Source: Brevibacillus invocatus (GTDB taxonomy: Bacteria > Bacillota > Bacilli > Brevibacillales > Brevibacillaceae). From it: a stretch of DNA of 64,000 nt. The DNA lies in NCBI RefSeq assembly GCF_003710915.1, contig NZ_RHHR01000007.1, positions 115,647 to 179,646 of the forward strand. Reading direction: 5' to 3'. This document shows, one piece after another, positions 36,344 to 45,174 of the stretch (position 1 is its first letter; every line of letters starts with the position of its first letter). Made by a program: the position numbers and the translations under genes. The notes under the pieces were generated by a model. The model was not told where the DNA came from, made no database searches, and was given only the letters and a program-made list of their open reading frames with translations.

Positions 36344-37291
36344 CTATTGGATCTGCATCAACGTGCACTCCTCTTTGGACATTTCGACGATCCCTTGAAG
36401 GGTGGGATGTCTCATCGTGTGGGCTGGGGTCCATTCCATATATTCGACTTTCACAACAATCTCCGGCTTCACCCACAGGGCATCACGACTTCTCTTCGGT
36501 TCGTTGCTGAAGGGAGAACGCTCGATGATCAAGGGCCTCAAGCGCTCTGTCAGCTCCTCCCAACCTTTGCGGCTGAATGTACCGGTTCCTGCATGTCCGA
36601 TGTACAGCAAGGCACCCGTGTCATTGTACAATCCAAGCAACAGTGCGTTTGCTACCCCGTCTTGAAGGGTAACACCACCAATCACGGCATAAAGGTCTCG
36701 AAAGATCTTCTTTTTTTGCCAGCGCTTGTCTTTTCCATCACTTACATATGTACTATTTAGATCTTTACAAACGATCCCTTCCATTTCATGCTTCAGCATG
36801 ACATCGAACAGAGCCTGTCCATCCGCAAAATTTTGTACAATCTGTATATACGCTTGCGGGATAATGATGTCTCGCAGGAGCTGCTGTCTTTGGGCAAGCG
36901 TTCTTTCATGCACCCATTCGCCATCGACATACAATACATCAAAAACCATGTAGGTGACTGGCGTTTGCTTGGTTGCCAACCGGACACTTTGCTCCCTTCG
37001 CACACTGTCCCTTTTCATAATTTCATGAAAGGATGGCCTGCTGCTGTCCAAAGCAATCATTTCCCCATCCAAAATAAAGGACGAAGCCGAACAGTAAGCT
37101 TTGGGATCTTGCAACTCAGGATACTGCATGGTTCGATCATTTTGCCTCCTGTTGATGAGACGCACTTCTCCTCCCTCGCAGTACGACAATATTCTCACGC
37201 CATCCCACTTGATTTGAGCGACCCAGTTTTCACCGGTCGGGATTTGGTTCACCGCGATCGGCTCAAAGGGAATGATAGGCTTTAACACCAC
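36344..37291 (-). CDS. Stand-alone ATP-dependent DNA ligase (LigD-type)
   Basis: A ligase of the LigD class, without polymerase or nuclease domains. From GTG 37291 (GGGAGG upstream; GTG 37288 is also possible) it has about 315 residues. The adenylation lysine is in IKWDGVR (Lys28); downstream motifs include LDGEMIAL, EGIVCKD and KRWQKKK. An OB fold ends the protein (about 210-315). It probably seals ends with Ku (33323) and the polymerase at 41924. Regulation is not clear from sequence. Confidence 0.94.
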   Translation of the reverse strand: MVLKPIIPFEPIAVNQIPTGENWVAQIKWDGVRILSYCEGGEVRLINRRQNDRTMQYPELQDPKAYCSASSFILDGEMIALDSSRPSFHEIMKRDSVRREQSVRLATKQTPVTYMVFDVLYVDGEWVHERTLAQRQQLLRDIIIPQAYIQIVQNFADGQALFDVMLKHEMEGIVCKDLNSTYVSDGKDKRWQKKKIFRDLYAVIGGVTLQDGVANALLLGLYNDTGALLYIGHAGTGTFSRKGWEELTERLRPLIIERSPFSNEPKRSRDALWVKPEIVVKVEYMEWTPAHTMRHPTLQGIVEMSKEECTLMQIQ

Positions 37292-37350
37292 ATGACCTCC
37301 CTCACTTGCTTTTTTCGCTATTGTGCCCGTATCTTGCAATCCCACAACAA

Positions 37351-37376
37351 AGAGCATCTTCCAGGAAGATGCTCTT
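37351..37376 (-). terminator. Hairpin after the GerB-type gene
   Basis: A perfect, nearly loopless inverted repeat AGAGCATCTTCC / GGAAGATGCTCT stands about 20 bp beyond the stop at 37398. Only a weak T run follows (TTTGTTG). It is the likely end of the germination operon. Confidence 0.6.
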
Positions 37377-37397
37377 CATCGGATGCCTTTTGAAAGC

Positions 37398-38756
37398 TCA
37401 ATGCTTATTGCCAGTAGATGCAATGGTTGTCCTGGTTCGATGCAAATAATGATTAACCACTTGCATCTGACAGTAACTTGCAACCATGGCAATGAACAAC
37501 AAACAGATAATGACAATCACGACAATTTGACCAACCGACTTATCCATCTCAAAAAACCACTTGCCGATAGATACGGCTATGAGACAGCCGACAATGGATA
37601 GATTGGACGTCCAGCTCATCGCTCGGTAAAACCGCGAATAGCGATTATCCGGAGGAATTCCTGTTTTCTCGTGAGCCCGCTTTGATCCTTGGATTCTGGA
37701 TCGGAAAAAGAGAAACAGCAGCAACGGAACCTGGATGATCAATACCATCGTCGAGTAGGCATAGCCCACAAAAACCTCCATCTCTTCTACATGTTGAAAG
37801 GAAAGGAGCGAAGTAACCACAAGCAGGAAGCCTACAGGAGGATTGTACGGCTTGTGCTGACGTTCGCCACCAAAAGTACCAATTCCCGTTAGCAAAGCGA
37901 GATACGCAATAATCACCTTGATCGTAAAGGCAGGAAACCACAAGCTTAACATAAATATTTCGACCCGATCGAGAAAATCGGTCACATGGATCTGTTGGAC
38001 GAGGGAAAGCACCGGATAATTTAACCGACTGGCGATCGTATACCCCATGACACCCAGCAGAACAAGAAGGATCAGGCTGGACATGAAACCGACAATGATA
38101 ACGCCATGCTTGAATGCAGCAAAAAATAGCTGTGGCTGGATAAAAACCGGCAGGAACGCTCCAAACAGAATGATATCTCCGTACACTCCCATAGACATGT
38201 AATTGCTTATGAGTATTTGTTTCACTCCGCTGCTCAGCATCGGTTCGAATCTCTCCGGACTAAACTCATTAGCTAGAAATAAAAAGAGCAGGAAGTTTAC
38301 GATGATGTGGGTGGGAAAGTAGATTTCATTCACACGTGCTGCTACTTCCAAGGTGCGATAGGACATCAGCAGGAGAACAAAGACAAGCAAGATGATCTCA
38401 AGTGGCGTTTGCGGCAGCAAGCTCGCTTGAATAAAAAATGATAATCCTTTTACATCTACCGTTAAAATAGTCAAGATGTACAGGACCAGGATGAGATTGA
38501 TGAAGCCGCCGAACCACTTCCCGCAGATCAGGAACATGATTTCGAAAATGTTCTTCCCTGGGTATATGTGTACTAATTCCATCAAGACGTAACAGATAAA
38601 AATCGCGTATATCATGGGAAGCAATTGGGAAAACCAGGCGTCCATCTTTGCGACTTGTACCAGTGACTGATAAAAAGTGATCATGCTTCCTGTCAATAAA
38701 ACGCTGCCCACCAACCATGCTACCTGCCGATGGCTTACGACTTGCTTTTGAAGCAT
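37398..38756 (-). CDS. Germinant receptor B subunit (GerAB/GerKB family)
   Basis: Polytopic B subunit of a GerA-type spore germinant receptor, of the amino-acid/polyamine permease fold. From ATG 38756 (AGAGGAG nine bases upstream) it has 452 residues and about 11-12 hydrophobic segments. Typical GerAB proteins have about 365 residues and 10 helices. The extra part is a C-terminal hydrophilic loop (SRIQGSKRAHEKTGIPP) and two more helices. It is the last gene of the A-C-D-B operon. Confidence 0.9.
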   Translation of the reverse strand: MLQKQVVSHRQVAWLVGSVLLTGSMITFYQSLVQVAKMDAWFSQLLPMIYAIFICYVLMELVHIYPGKNIFEIMFLICGKWFGGFINLILVLYILTILTVDVKGLSFFIQASLLPQTPLEIILLVFVLLLMSYRTLEVAARVNEIYFPTHIIVNFLLFLFLANEFSPERFEPMLSSGVKQILISNYMSMGVYGDIILFGAFLPVFIQPQLFFAAFKHGVIIVGFMSSLILLVLLGVMGYTIASRLNYPVLSLVQQIHVTDFLDRVEIFMLSLWFPAFTIKVIIAYLALLTGIGTFGGERQHKPYNPPVGFLLVVTSLLSFQHVEEMEVFVGYAYSTMVLIIQVPLLLFLFFRSRIQGSKRAHEKTGIPPDNRYSRFYRAMSWTSNLSIVGCLIAVSIGKWFFEMDKSVGQIVVIVIICLLFIAMVASYCQMQVVNHYLHRTRTTIASTGNKH

Positions 38757-38771
38757 GCCTACCATCTCCTC

Positions 38772-39005
38772 TTATCTATATGTCGCCCACTTTTTCACGT
38801 ATGGTGATATCCATTCTTTTAAATAGTGACTTGGCATCAGCTGCAGGTTTGGGAAGTACAAAGCAACAAAACCCAGGATGGCGAGAATATAGAGAAAGAC
38901 GACAATTCCTCGCTGCCTTGAAGTCATGTATTTGCGTTTCCTGAGGAATTGAAGGAGCATTATGATCACCAAGCAAATAAAAACGAACTGAAAGATATTA
39001 TTCAC
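38772..39005 (-). CDS. Small two-helix protein, probable germinant receptor D subunit
   Basis: A 77-residue protein with two membrane helices (about 5-20 and 35-53) and a short polar end. Small two-helix D subunits accompany some GerA-type receptors in Bacillus (for example GerKD) and modulate germination. Identity is inferred from size, topology and position between the C and B genes. The start overlaps the C-subunit end by 8 bp. Confidence 0.7.
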   Translation of the reverse strand: MNNIFQFVFICLVIIMLLQFLRKRKYMTSRQRGIVVFLYILAILGFVALYFPNLQLMPSHYLKEWISPYVKKWATYR

Positions 39006-40197
39006 GCGGATCTTCCTTCATAATATTGTTCGTCGTTTGGCCAATATTGGTCGCCTGTACTTTACTATGAATCGTGTAGGTTATATCAGGCAGCTCATCC
39101 CGCCATTTATCACGATATGTGGTTTTCCAGGTTTTCGGGTGATGACGGGCCAATACCATGCCCAGTCCGATCGGGTCCGATTTCGTTGCTTTTGAATGCT
39201 CCAGGATTATCTTGATTTTATTTTCAATCTCCTCAGATACTCTTTTTTCCATCAGGTCAATGCTGTTCTCATTGTCAAAATTCAGTGTCGTCATGTTTTC
39301 GGTGATTACAATCGACGACTTCAGATGAATATCGTAGTGTACGCGTCCTTGCTTGATGACAGGTCGTATCTTGGTTTCTCCCCTCAGGACTTCGGTATTG
39401 ATCCACTCGTTACTATTGAGTTTGACAATCATGGAAAAAGGATTGAAATAGCGCTGAAACCAACGCAAACCCACGGAATCAGAACGGCTGAGTATTTTGA
39501 TCAGCTTGTCCTTGCGAAACACCGCTACCCCCATTGCTTCAACCTCTTTGCTCTTTCCTTTGGGATGGGATTGAACGGGTTCAAACACGGGCAAGAACGG
39601 ATCCAAGCCTTTATGATTTGCCATTTGAGCCAGATCCTTCATCGAGACTGGAATGGTCACCGACTTAACCAATTCGCGCAGCGCCTCCCCTGAAAAACGC
39701 TCAAATTGAGGCTGAGCACTCAATAAATCCATTCCCTTTCCTTTGGTAATCACTACAAAAGAAGTCAATCGATGTTCCGGAAAGCGAGTGACGATATCCA
39801 ATGGATTACTCAACCCGTTTCTAGCCAATTCTTCCCCCAAAATGACGACTCGATAATGCGCGAAGTAGAGAAGCCTCGACATCCGCGACTGTAAGATGCC
39901 ATAAGCTTCGCGGATCGTTTTGCCAACTGCTGAATCCACATAAAAGCTTTTGTCTCCGCTAGTCCCGCCCCCTTCACCAGAAGGACCTCCCAAGCTGCTC
40001 ACGAGTGGCACCTGTACCGCCAGTCGGTATTTGCCGTCCCCTTCCTTGTCGATGGACATCGCAATCACAAACCCAATATCGTTTACTTCTCGCCTGTCCC
40101 AGCAACCCGTCAACAGCACACTACAAAACAACATGATGGAGAGACAGAACGCGATAGAGCGGGGGCAGGGTTGATGCCCCCCTGGCTCAATCATCAT
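38998..40197 (-). CDS. Germinant receptor C subunit lipoprotein (GerAC family)
   Basis: Lipoprotein subunit of the receptor, held on the outer face of the inner spore membrane. I use ATG 40197 (GGGAG just upstream), giving 399 residues and overlapping the A-subunit gene by 11 bp. A signal peptide ends in the lipobox LLTGC, followed by WDRREVNDIGFVIAMSID, a family hallmark. GerAC-type domains fill the rest, ending with the DI-TYTIHSKVQATNIGQT strand. Confidence 0.94.
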   Translation of the reverse strand: MMIEPGGHQPCPRSIAFCLSIMLFCSVLLTGCWDRREVNDIGFVIAMSIDKEGDGKYRLAVQVPLVSSLGGPSGEGGGTSGDKSFYVDSAVGKTIREAYGILQSRMSRLLYFAHYRVVILGEELARNGLSNPLDIVTRFPEHRLTSFVVITKGKGMDLLSAQPQFERFSGEALRELVKSVTIPVSMKDLAQMANHKGLDPFLPVFEPVQSHPKGKSKEVEAMGVAVFRKDKLIKILSRSDSVGLRWFQRYFNPFSMIVKLNSNEWINTEVLRGETKIRPVIKQGRVHYDIHLKSSIVITENMTTLNFDNENSIDLMEKRVSEEIENKIKIILEHSKATKSDPIGLGMVLARHHPKTWKTTYRDKWRDELPDITYTIHSKVQATNIGQTTNNIMKEDPRE

Positions 40198-41785
40198 TGC
40201 TCTCCCGTTTTTCGGCATCTTCTTCTGAGCGACGTGCTTTTGCAATAAAATCTCCCCCTATCCTCCTGGCGTTTTGGATGCCTAGGAAACCAGGTCGATA
40301 CACCAATTTCGACCAAGGAGCGCGTACCAGTACATCTTTCAAATCACCGACAGACATTGGGGCAATGGGAGAAAGATAGGGGATACCAAAGGATCGCAGA
40401 CTTGCCATGTGTCCCACAATGACCAGAAGCCCCACAAGAACCCCGTAAATCCCTAGTACTGCAGCGGCAACCATCAGCGGAAAGCGAAGCAGTCGTATGG
40501 CGATAGCCGCGTTAAAATGAGGAATGGTAAACGAGGCAATTCCCGTAATCGAAACCACGATGACCATCGGTGCAGAAACAATCCCGGCCTGAACTGCTCC
40601 TTGCCCGACGACCAAGGCACCTAAAATACTGACCGCTTGTCCTACGGTTTTGGGTAAACGGATACCGGCTTCTCGCAGAGCTTCAAAGGCAATTTCCATA
40701 ATAAAAACCTCGACGATCGCAGGAAACGGGATAGCTTCACGCGCTGCTGCAATACTGAGCAATAGCGTGGTCGGGAGCATCTGCTGATGGTAGGTCGTGA
40801 CCGCTACATACAGAGCAGGGGTTACTAGCGAGATAGCCAGAAAGAGGTATCGAAGCCAACGCAGGAACGTAGACATTTGAAAACGTTCATAATGGTCCTC
40901 GCTCGCTTGCATCATCATCCAAAAAGTTGTCGGAGCAAGCAGCACCATCGGCGTTCCGTCTACAAAAATGGCGACTCGCCCCTCCAGGAGGGCAGCCGCT
41001 ACCGTATCCGGTCTTTCCGAATACATCAGCTGTGGAAACGGAGAGTACTCATTGTCCTGAATCAGTGCTTCCAGATAGCCGCTCTCCAGAATAGCATCTA
41101 TCTCGATCCGACTGATTCGATGGGTCACTTCATTGACGAGCTTTGGATCTACGATACCTTCCAAAAAAGCGACGACCACGTTTGTATTCGACTCCCTGCC
41201 GACAACGAGAGACTTCATTTTCAAGCGCGGCGTCTTCAGCTTTCGTCGCAGCATCGAGGTGTTGGTCCGAATATTTTCGATAAATCCTTCTCTCGGCCCG
41301 CGAACGACGGATTCTCCCTCTGGCTCGTTTACAGATCGCTTTTCCGCTCCCCGTATCCCCAATGCAAGTCCCTCGTCGTTGCCTTCTACAAGAATCCCTG
41401 TATCACCCGACAAGACGGCTTGCAATAATCCTTTGTAATCCTTCACCTTGTCAATCTGGGACACTGGCAGCCATTGCGATTCGATGTACGAGACATCTGC
41501 ACTGCCGTCTTCGAGGATCATCAGGCTTTTCAATGCCTCATTTACCTCTTGTGTATTGATAAGTCCGTCTACGAAAACGGCAATGGCGTGAACGCTGTTT
41601 TTGAGCTGAAATTTACGGATGACAAAATCCGAGCAGTCGGAAAACATGCGCTCCAATATCCCGATGTTGTCATCGAGCACGGGCGAAATCGGGACCCCTT
41701 CCAACTCACTCAGGCTGCACGCTTCAAGGTGCAGATCATTCTGTTCTTCTTCCCGTCCTTTATTCAGAAACTTTTTAAAGTCCAT
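40187..41785 (-). CDS. Germinant receptor A subunit (GerAA/GerKA family)
   Basis: A subunit of the germinant receptor. From ATG 41785 it has 532 residues, with a hydrophilic N-terminal half (1-285) and a membrane half with about 5 helices (about 290-500). Family signatures are seen in RSVNEPEGESVVRGPREGF, VAALLEGRVAIFVDGTPMVL and FPAIVEVFIMEIAFEALREAG. The site before the ATG (GGTGGTG-like) is weak. A sigma-G consensus promoter lies 30-60 bp upstream, so forespore expression is expected. Confidence 0.96.
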   Translation of the reverse strand: MDFKKFLNKGREEEQNDLHLEACSLSELEGVPISPVLDDNIGILERMFSDCSDFVIRKFQLKNSVHAIAVFVDGLINTQEVNEALKSLMILEDGSADVSYIESQWLPVSQIDKVKDYKGLLQAVLSGDTGILVEGNDEGLALGIRGAEKRSVNEPEGESVVRGPREGFIENIRTNTSMLRRKLKTPRLKMKSLVVGRESNTNVVVAFLEGIVDPKLVNEVTHRISRIEIDAILESGYLEALIQDNEYSPFPQLMYSERPDTVAAALLEGRVAIFVDGTPMVLLAPTTFWMMMQASEDHYERFQMSTFLRWLRYLFLAISLVTPALYVAVTTYHQQMLPTTLLLSIAAAREAIPFPAIVEVFIMEIAFEALREAGIRLPKTVGQAVSILGALVVGQGAVQAGIVSAPMVIVVSITGIASFTIPHFNAAIAIRLLRFPLMVAAAVLGIYGVLVGLLVIVGHMASLRSFGIPYLSPIAPMSVGDLKDVLVRAPWSKLVYRPGFLGIQNARRIGGDFIAKARRSEEDAEKRESNDD

Positions 41786-41814
41786 TTTTTCACCAACCAA
41801 TAGAAATCTACCGA

Positions 41815-41845
41815 TATTATGGTTCTTCGGCTGGAATAATATGCA
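41815..41845 (-). promoter_or_regulatory. Sigma-G promoter of the germination operon
   Basis: TGCATA (complement of 41840-41845), an 18-bp spacer and CATAATA (complement of 41815-41821). Both match the forespore sigma-G consensus (TGMATA, CATAMTA), 30 bp before the A-subunit start. Confidence 0.75.
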
Positions 41846-41923
41846 TTTTGCTGGATCGTATATGGTTTTTGACATGAGGGGCAAAGTAGGAAAAAACGCG
41901 TCACTTGGAAAGCAGGTGCGGAA

Positions 41924-42823
41924 ATGAGCCTGGTCATCCCGCAATACGAGCTGACTTTGAATGGCCATACCTTAGCCATCACCAATCCCGACAAACCGCT
42001 TTGGCCAAAAGCCCATGTCACCAAGCTGGATTACATACGCTATTTGCTGCAAGTCGCACCAGCCCTTTTAGCCTATAGCAAGCAGCGCCTATTGACTGTC
42101 ATCCGCTATCCCCATGGCGTAGAGGACAAGAGCTTTTATCAAAAAAATACGCCTGACTACGCCCCTGACTGGATCCATACCCACGAGTGGGAAAACACCC
42201 GTTACACATTGTGCGACGATGAGGCCACTTTGATCTGGATGGCCAATCAAGCGGCATTGGAGTATCATGTTTCATTTCATCTCGCTACGGATGAGATCCC
42301 GACAGAGCTCGTGTTTGATCTCGACCCTTCAACCCCTGACTTTTCTGTCGTCATCGAGGCTGCCTTGCTCTTAAAAGAGTTGCTGGACGAATTAGGATTA
42401 CCCTCCATTCCCAAAACCTCCGGGGCAAGTGGACTGCAGATTTACATTCCCATTGAACGCCGCTACACATTTGAACAAACGCGCGTTGTCGGACAGTTCA
42501 TCGCCAATTACCTGGTAGAAAAGCATCCGACACTCGTGACAATCGAACGCCTGGTCAAAAACCGGGGAACCAAGCTGTATATCGATTACTTGCAGCATTG
42601 GCGAGGAAAGACCTTGCCTGCTCCATACTCAACACGTGCTAGGGAACAGGCAACTGTCTCTACCCCTCTTCGCTGGGAAGAGGTCGGCAGCATTCATCCG
42701 ACTGACTTTACAGTCGATACAGTACCAGCGCGCCTTTTGAAAAACGGGGATTTATTCGCCTCTGTATCCGCTCCTCGCACACAGGCGTCCCTGGACCCGA
42801 TTCTCTCTTTTTTACAGCCGTGA
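41924..42823 (+). CDS. Stand-alone LigD-type polymerase/primase
   Basis: NHEJ polymerase domain (archaeo-eukaryotic primase fold) that fills gaps with ribonucleotides or deoxynucleotides during end joining. It has 299 residues; the metal-binding pair is FDLDPS (Asp132, Asp134), followed by KTSGASGLQIYIP, and a C-terminal SIHPTDFTVDTVPARL. It is not fused to the ligase, unlike B. subtilis LigD. It is divergent from the germination operon with a 138-bp spacer. Confidence 0.94.
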   Translation: MSLVIPQYELTLNGHTLAITNPDKPLWPKAHVTKLDYIRYLLQVAPALLAYSKQRLLTVIRYPHGVEDKSFYQKNTPDYAPDWIHTHEWENTRYTLCDDEATLIWMANQAALEYHVSFHLATDEIPTELVFDLDPSTPDFSVVIEAALLLKELLDELGLPSIPKTSGASGLQIYIPIERRYTFEQTRVVGQFIANYLVEKHPTLVTIERLVKNRGTKLYIDYLQHWRGKTLPAPYSTRAREQATVSTPLRWEEVGSIHPTDFTVDTVPARLLKNGDLFASVSAPRTQASLDPILSFLQP

Positions 42824-42849
42824 AAGTGTCCATCCGCCCGGTCAATCTG

Positions 42850-42880
42850 TTGGAATCCAGCCTTCATTCTGTGCTATACT
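42850..42880 (+). promoter_or_regulatory. Possible sigma-A promoter of lgt
   Basis: TTGGAA at 42850-42855 and TATACT at 42875-42880, with a long spacer of 19 bp, 37 bp before the lgt start. Confidence 0.4.
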
Positions 42881-42916
42881 GTGCAGAGATCGTTTACAGG
42901 TCAAGGAGGAAATTTC

Positions 42917-43714
42917 ATGATCGATCCGGTAGCTATTGCGCTCGGGCCCATCAAGATCCACTGGTACGGGATTATAATGGGGCTTGCTTTTTTACTAGGT
43001 ACGTATCTAGCACGATACAACGCCAAAAAGTCGGGGATTGATGCGGACCATGTTTTGAATATGGTGGTACTGATCATTCCCGCAGCTATTATTTGTGCAC
43101 GTGCTTATTACGTCATTTTTGAGTGGAGTCAGTACAAAGACAATCTGCTCAGCATCTTTGCTGTCTGGGAGGGCGGATTGGCCATTCACGGCGGACTGAT
43201 CGGCGGCGTTCTCGCAGGAGCTTGGTACGTTCGCAAGCATAAACTATCCTTCCTTCTTGTTGGGGATGTCTTGATACCGAGTGTAATCCTTGGTCAAGCG
43301 ATAGGGCGTTGGGGCAACTTCATCAACCGGGAGGCGCATGGAGATGTAGCCAGCGAACAGTTCATGCAATACTTCCCAGCTTTTATCCGTGATCAGATGT
43401 ACATTCAGGGACAATATTATCACCCGACATTCTTGTATGAATCCTTATGGAATCTGGTTGTTTTCGCCATTCTCCTGCTGACCCTCTATTACTGGAAGAA
43501 ATTCAATGGTCAAGTCCTGTTCAGCTATATGATCCTGTACTCCATTGGACGCTTCTTCATTGAAGGTATGCGCACAGACAGTCTCTTGATCGCGGACACA
43601 CTGCGTGTAGCGCAATTGATCAGCTTGCTGTTGATCGCGCTGGGGATCATTCTGATGCTCGTATTCGCCAGAAAAAGCTTACATTCCAAACAATCGGGTA
43701 ATTCCATTGAATAA
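42917..43714 (+). CDS. lgt: Prolipoprotein diacylglyceryl transferase
   Basis: Membrane enzyme that attaches diacylglycerol to the lipobox cysteine. From ATG 42917 (AAGGAGGA) it has 265 residues and about seven membrane helices. The signature GRWGNFINREAHG is at 130-142, and the conserved His91 is in GLAIHGGLIGG. It would act on the lipoproteins encoded here (GerC subunit, carboxypeptidase). A terminator follows. Confidence 0.97.
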   Translation: MIDPVAIALGPIKIHWYGIIMGLAFLLGTYLARYNAKKSGIDADHVLNMVVLIIPAAIICARAYYVIFEWSQYKDNLLSIFAVWEGGLAIHGGLIGGVLAGAWYVRKHKLSFLLVGDVLIPSVILGQAIGRWGNFINREAHGDVASEQFMQYFPAFIRDQMYIQGQYYHPTFLYESLWNLVVFAILLLTLYYWKKFNGQVLFSYMILYSIGRFFIEGMRTDSLLIADTLRVAQLISLLLIALGIILMLVFARKSLHSKQSGNSIE

Positions 43715-43729
43715 ACAGCAAACTCGACT

Positions 43730-43763
43730 AAGCCACTTTTTCTTCATGAGAAAGTGGCTTTAT
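43730..43763 (+). terminator. Terminator after lgt
   Basis: A 10-bp stem AAGCCACTTT / AAAGTGGCTT (43730-43739, 43751-43760) is followed by T-rich sequence, 15 bp after the lgt stop. Confidence 0.7.
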
Positions 43764-43844
43764 CTATCTCTACTATTGAGCGCCTTGTCTGAATAATCGT
43801 AAAGCAGGCGATACTAGACGATAATGACGAAAGGAGTGATCTGG

Positions 43845-44084
43845 ATGGATGATGCGCTGCTGGAGGATTACCTGAATCGTAAAGTGCGCATACATTTTGC
43901 CCCCGACATGATCGGTGCCGGTTTATCCCCATATGAGGAAGGCAAGCTGTATGATTACAGCAGCAATGGGGTATTGTTGGAGAAAAGTGACGGATCGATT
44001 GATTATGTTCCCTTCTCTTCTATACGTCTTGTGCAAATCCGGCCAAAAGCAGGATTGTGGGAGCGCTTGACCGGAACGGACTAA
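43845..44084 (+). CDS. Small conserved-looking protein, beta-rich
   Basis: A 79-residue protein from ATG 43845 (AAGGAG eight bases upstream). I do not recognise it. It reads as a short helix (DDALLEDYL), then four or five strands (KVRIHFA, GKLYDYSSNGVLLEK, SIDYVPFSSIRLVQIRP), like a small SH3/Sm-type barrel. It has no signal peptide. It lies between the lgt terminator and a bidirectional terminator, so it is its own unit. Confidence 0.75.
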   Translation: MDDALLEDYLNRKVRIHFAPDMIGAGLSPYEEGKLYDYSSNGVLLEKSDGSIDYVPFSSIRLVQIRPKAGLWERLTGTD

Positions 44085-44104
44085 CACTCGACCGGACACA
44101 AGGA

Positions 44105-44148
44105 TAAAAAAAGACACCTGCTAACGAAACATTTGTTAGCAGGTGTCT
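44105..44148. terminator. Bidirectional terminator before pit
   Basis: A perfect 14-bp stem AGACACCTGCTAAC / GTTAGCAGGTGTCT (44112-44125, 44135-44148) with A/T runs, seven T on the minus strand. It serves the pit gene and the small plus-strand gene. Confidence 0.88.
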
Positions 44149-44154
44149 ACTATT

Positions 44155-45174
44155 TTAGAGGAACACGTCAAGAACTACGTAGCAAGCCGCTGCAAGCGCA
44201 CCTGTAATGGGCAAGGTAATCACCCAAGTGATCAGGATTCGTCCAGCAACTCCCCATTTGACTGCGGATACTTTCTGGGAAGCCCCTACCCCGAGAATGG
44301 CCGAAGTAATCACGTGGGTAGTACTGACTGGCAGCTTCAGCGCCGTAAAAATCGTAATGATTAAGGCAGAAGACAGGTCGGCAGAGAAACCGCTGATCGG
44401 TTTGATCTTCATGATCTTGCCGCCCAGCGTCTTGATGATGCGCCAGCCACCGAAAGCGGTACCCAACGCCATCGCAACAGCTGCAGACAGCTTTACCCAA
44501 AGTGGGATGACGAATTCACCGGGCTCTTGAACCAAGAATCCTCCAGAGATCATAGCCAGCGTAATGACACCCATCGTTTTTTGAGCATCGTTGGCGCCGT
44601 GGCTAAACGCCTGCCAGGAGGCCGACATCACCTGCATAAAACGGAATTTCCGATTGGTTTTATGGTACGCTGTGTTGGCTACAATCAAGGAAACGATTTT
44701 GATGACGATAAAACCTACAACAAACGCCACGATCGGAGATACGATCAGAGCTTGTACGATGCTGATGAAGCCTTCTGCATTGATGGAATCAAAACCGGCA
44801 GCACCTATTGCTGCTCCTGCTACGCCACCAATCAGGGCGTGTGAAGAGGAACTCGGTATACCGAAGTACCAGGTAATGATATTCCATAGAATAGCTGCCA
44901 TCAGAGCTGCCAGTACAACGATCAAGCCGTTTTCCAGCTTGAACGGGTCCGTAATGCCTCCTCCGATCGTCTTCGCAACCCCTGTGTAACTCAATGCACC
45001 AATCAGGTTACAGAGGGAGGCAATGATGATCGCCGTACGAGGACTCAAGGCCCTGGTCGATACTGATGTAGCAATCGCGTTGGCTGTGTCATGAAAGCCG
45101 TTAATGAAGTCAAAACTTAGCGCCATGACGACAACGAGAATGAGCAAAATCAGGTCAGGCGACAAATCAGGCAT
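44155..45174 (-). CDS. pit: PiT-family inorganic phosphate transporter
   Basis: A 339-residue phosphate permease with about ten hydrophobic segments. The two PiT signatures are present: GFHDTANAIATSV in the first half and HGANDAQKTMGVI in the second. It overlaps the DUF47 gene by 8 bp, the usual pairing. Pho-box-like repeats upstream of the operon suggest control by phosphate level. Confidence 0.95.
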   Translation of the reverse strand: MPDLSPDLILLILVVVMALSFDFINGFHDTANAIATSVSTRALSPRTAIIIASLCNLIGALSYTGVAKTIGGGITDPFKLENGLIVVLAALMAAILWNIITWYFGIPSSSSHALIGGVAGAAIGAAGFDSINAEGFISIVQALIVSPIVAFVVGFIVIKIVSLIVANTAYHKTNRKFRFMQVMSASWQAFSHGANDAQKTMGVITLAMISGGFLVQEPGEFVIPLWVKLSAAVAMALGTAFGGWRIIKTLGGKIMKIKPISGFSADLSSALIITIFTALKLPVSTTHVITSAILGVGASQKVSAVKWGVAGRILITWVITLPITGALAAACYVVLDVFL

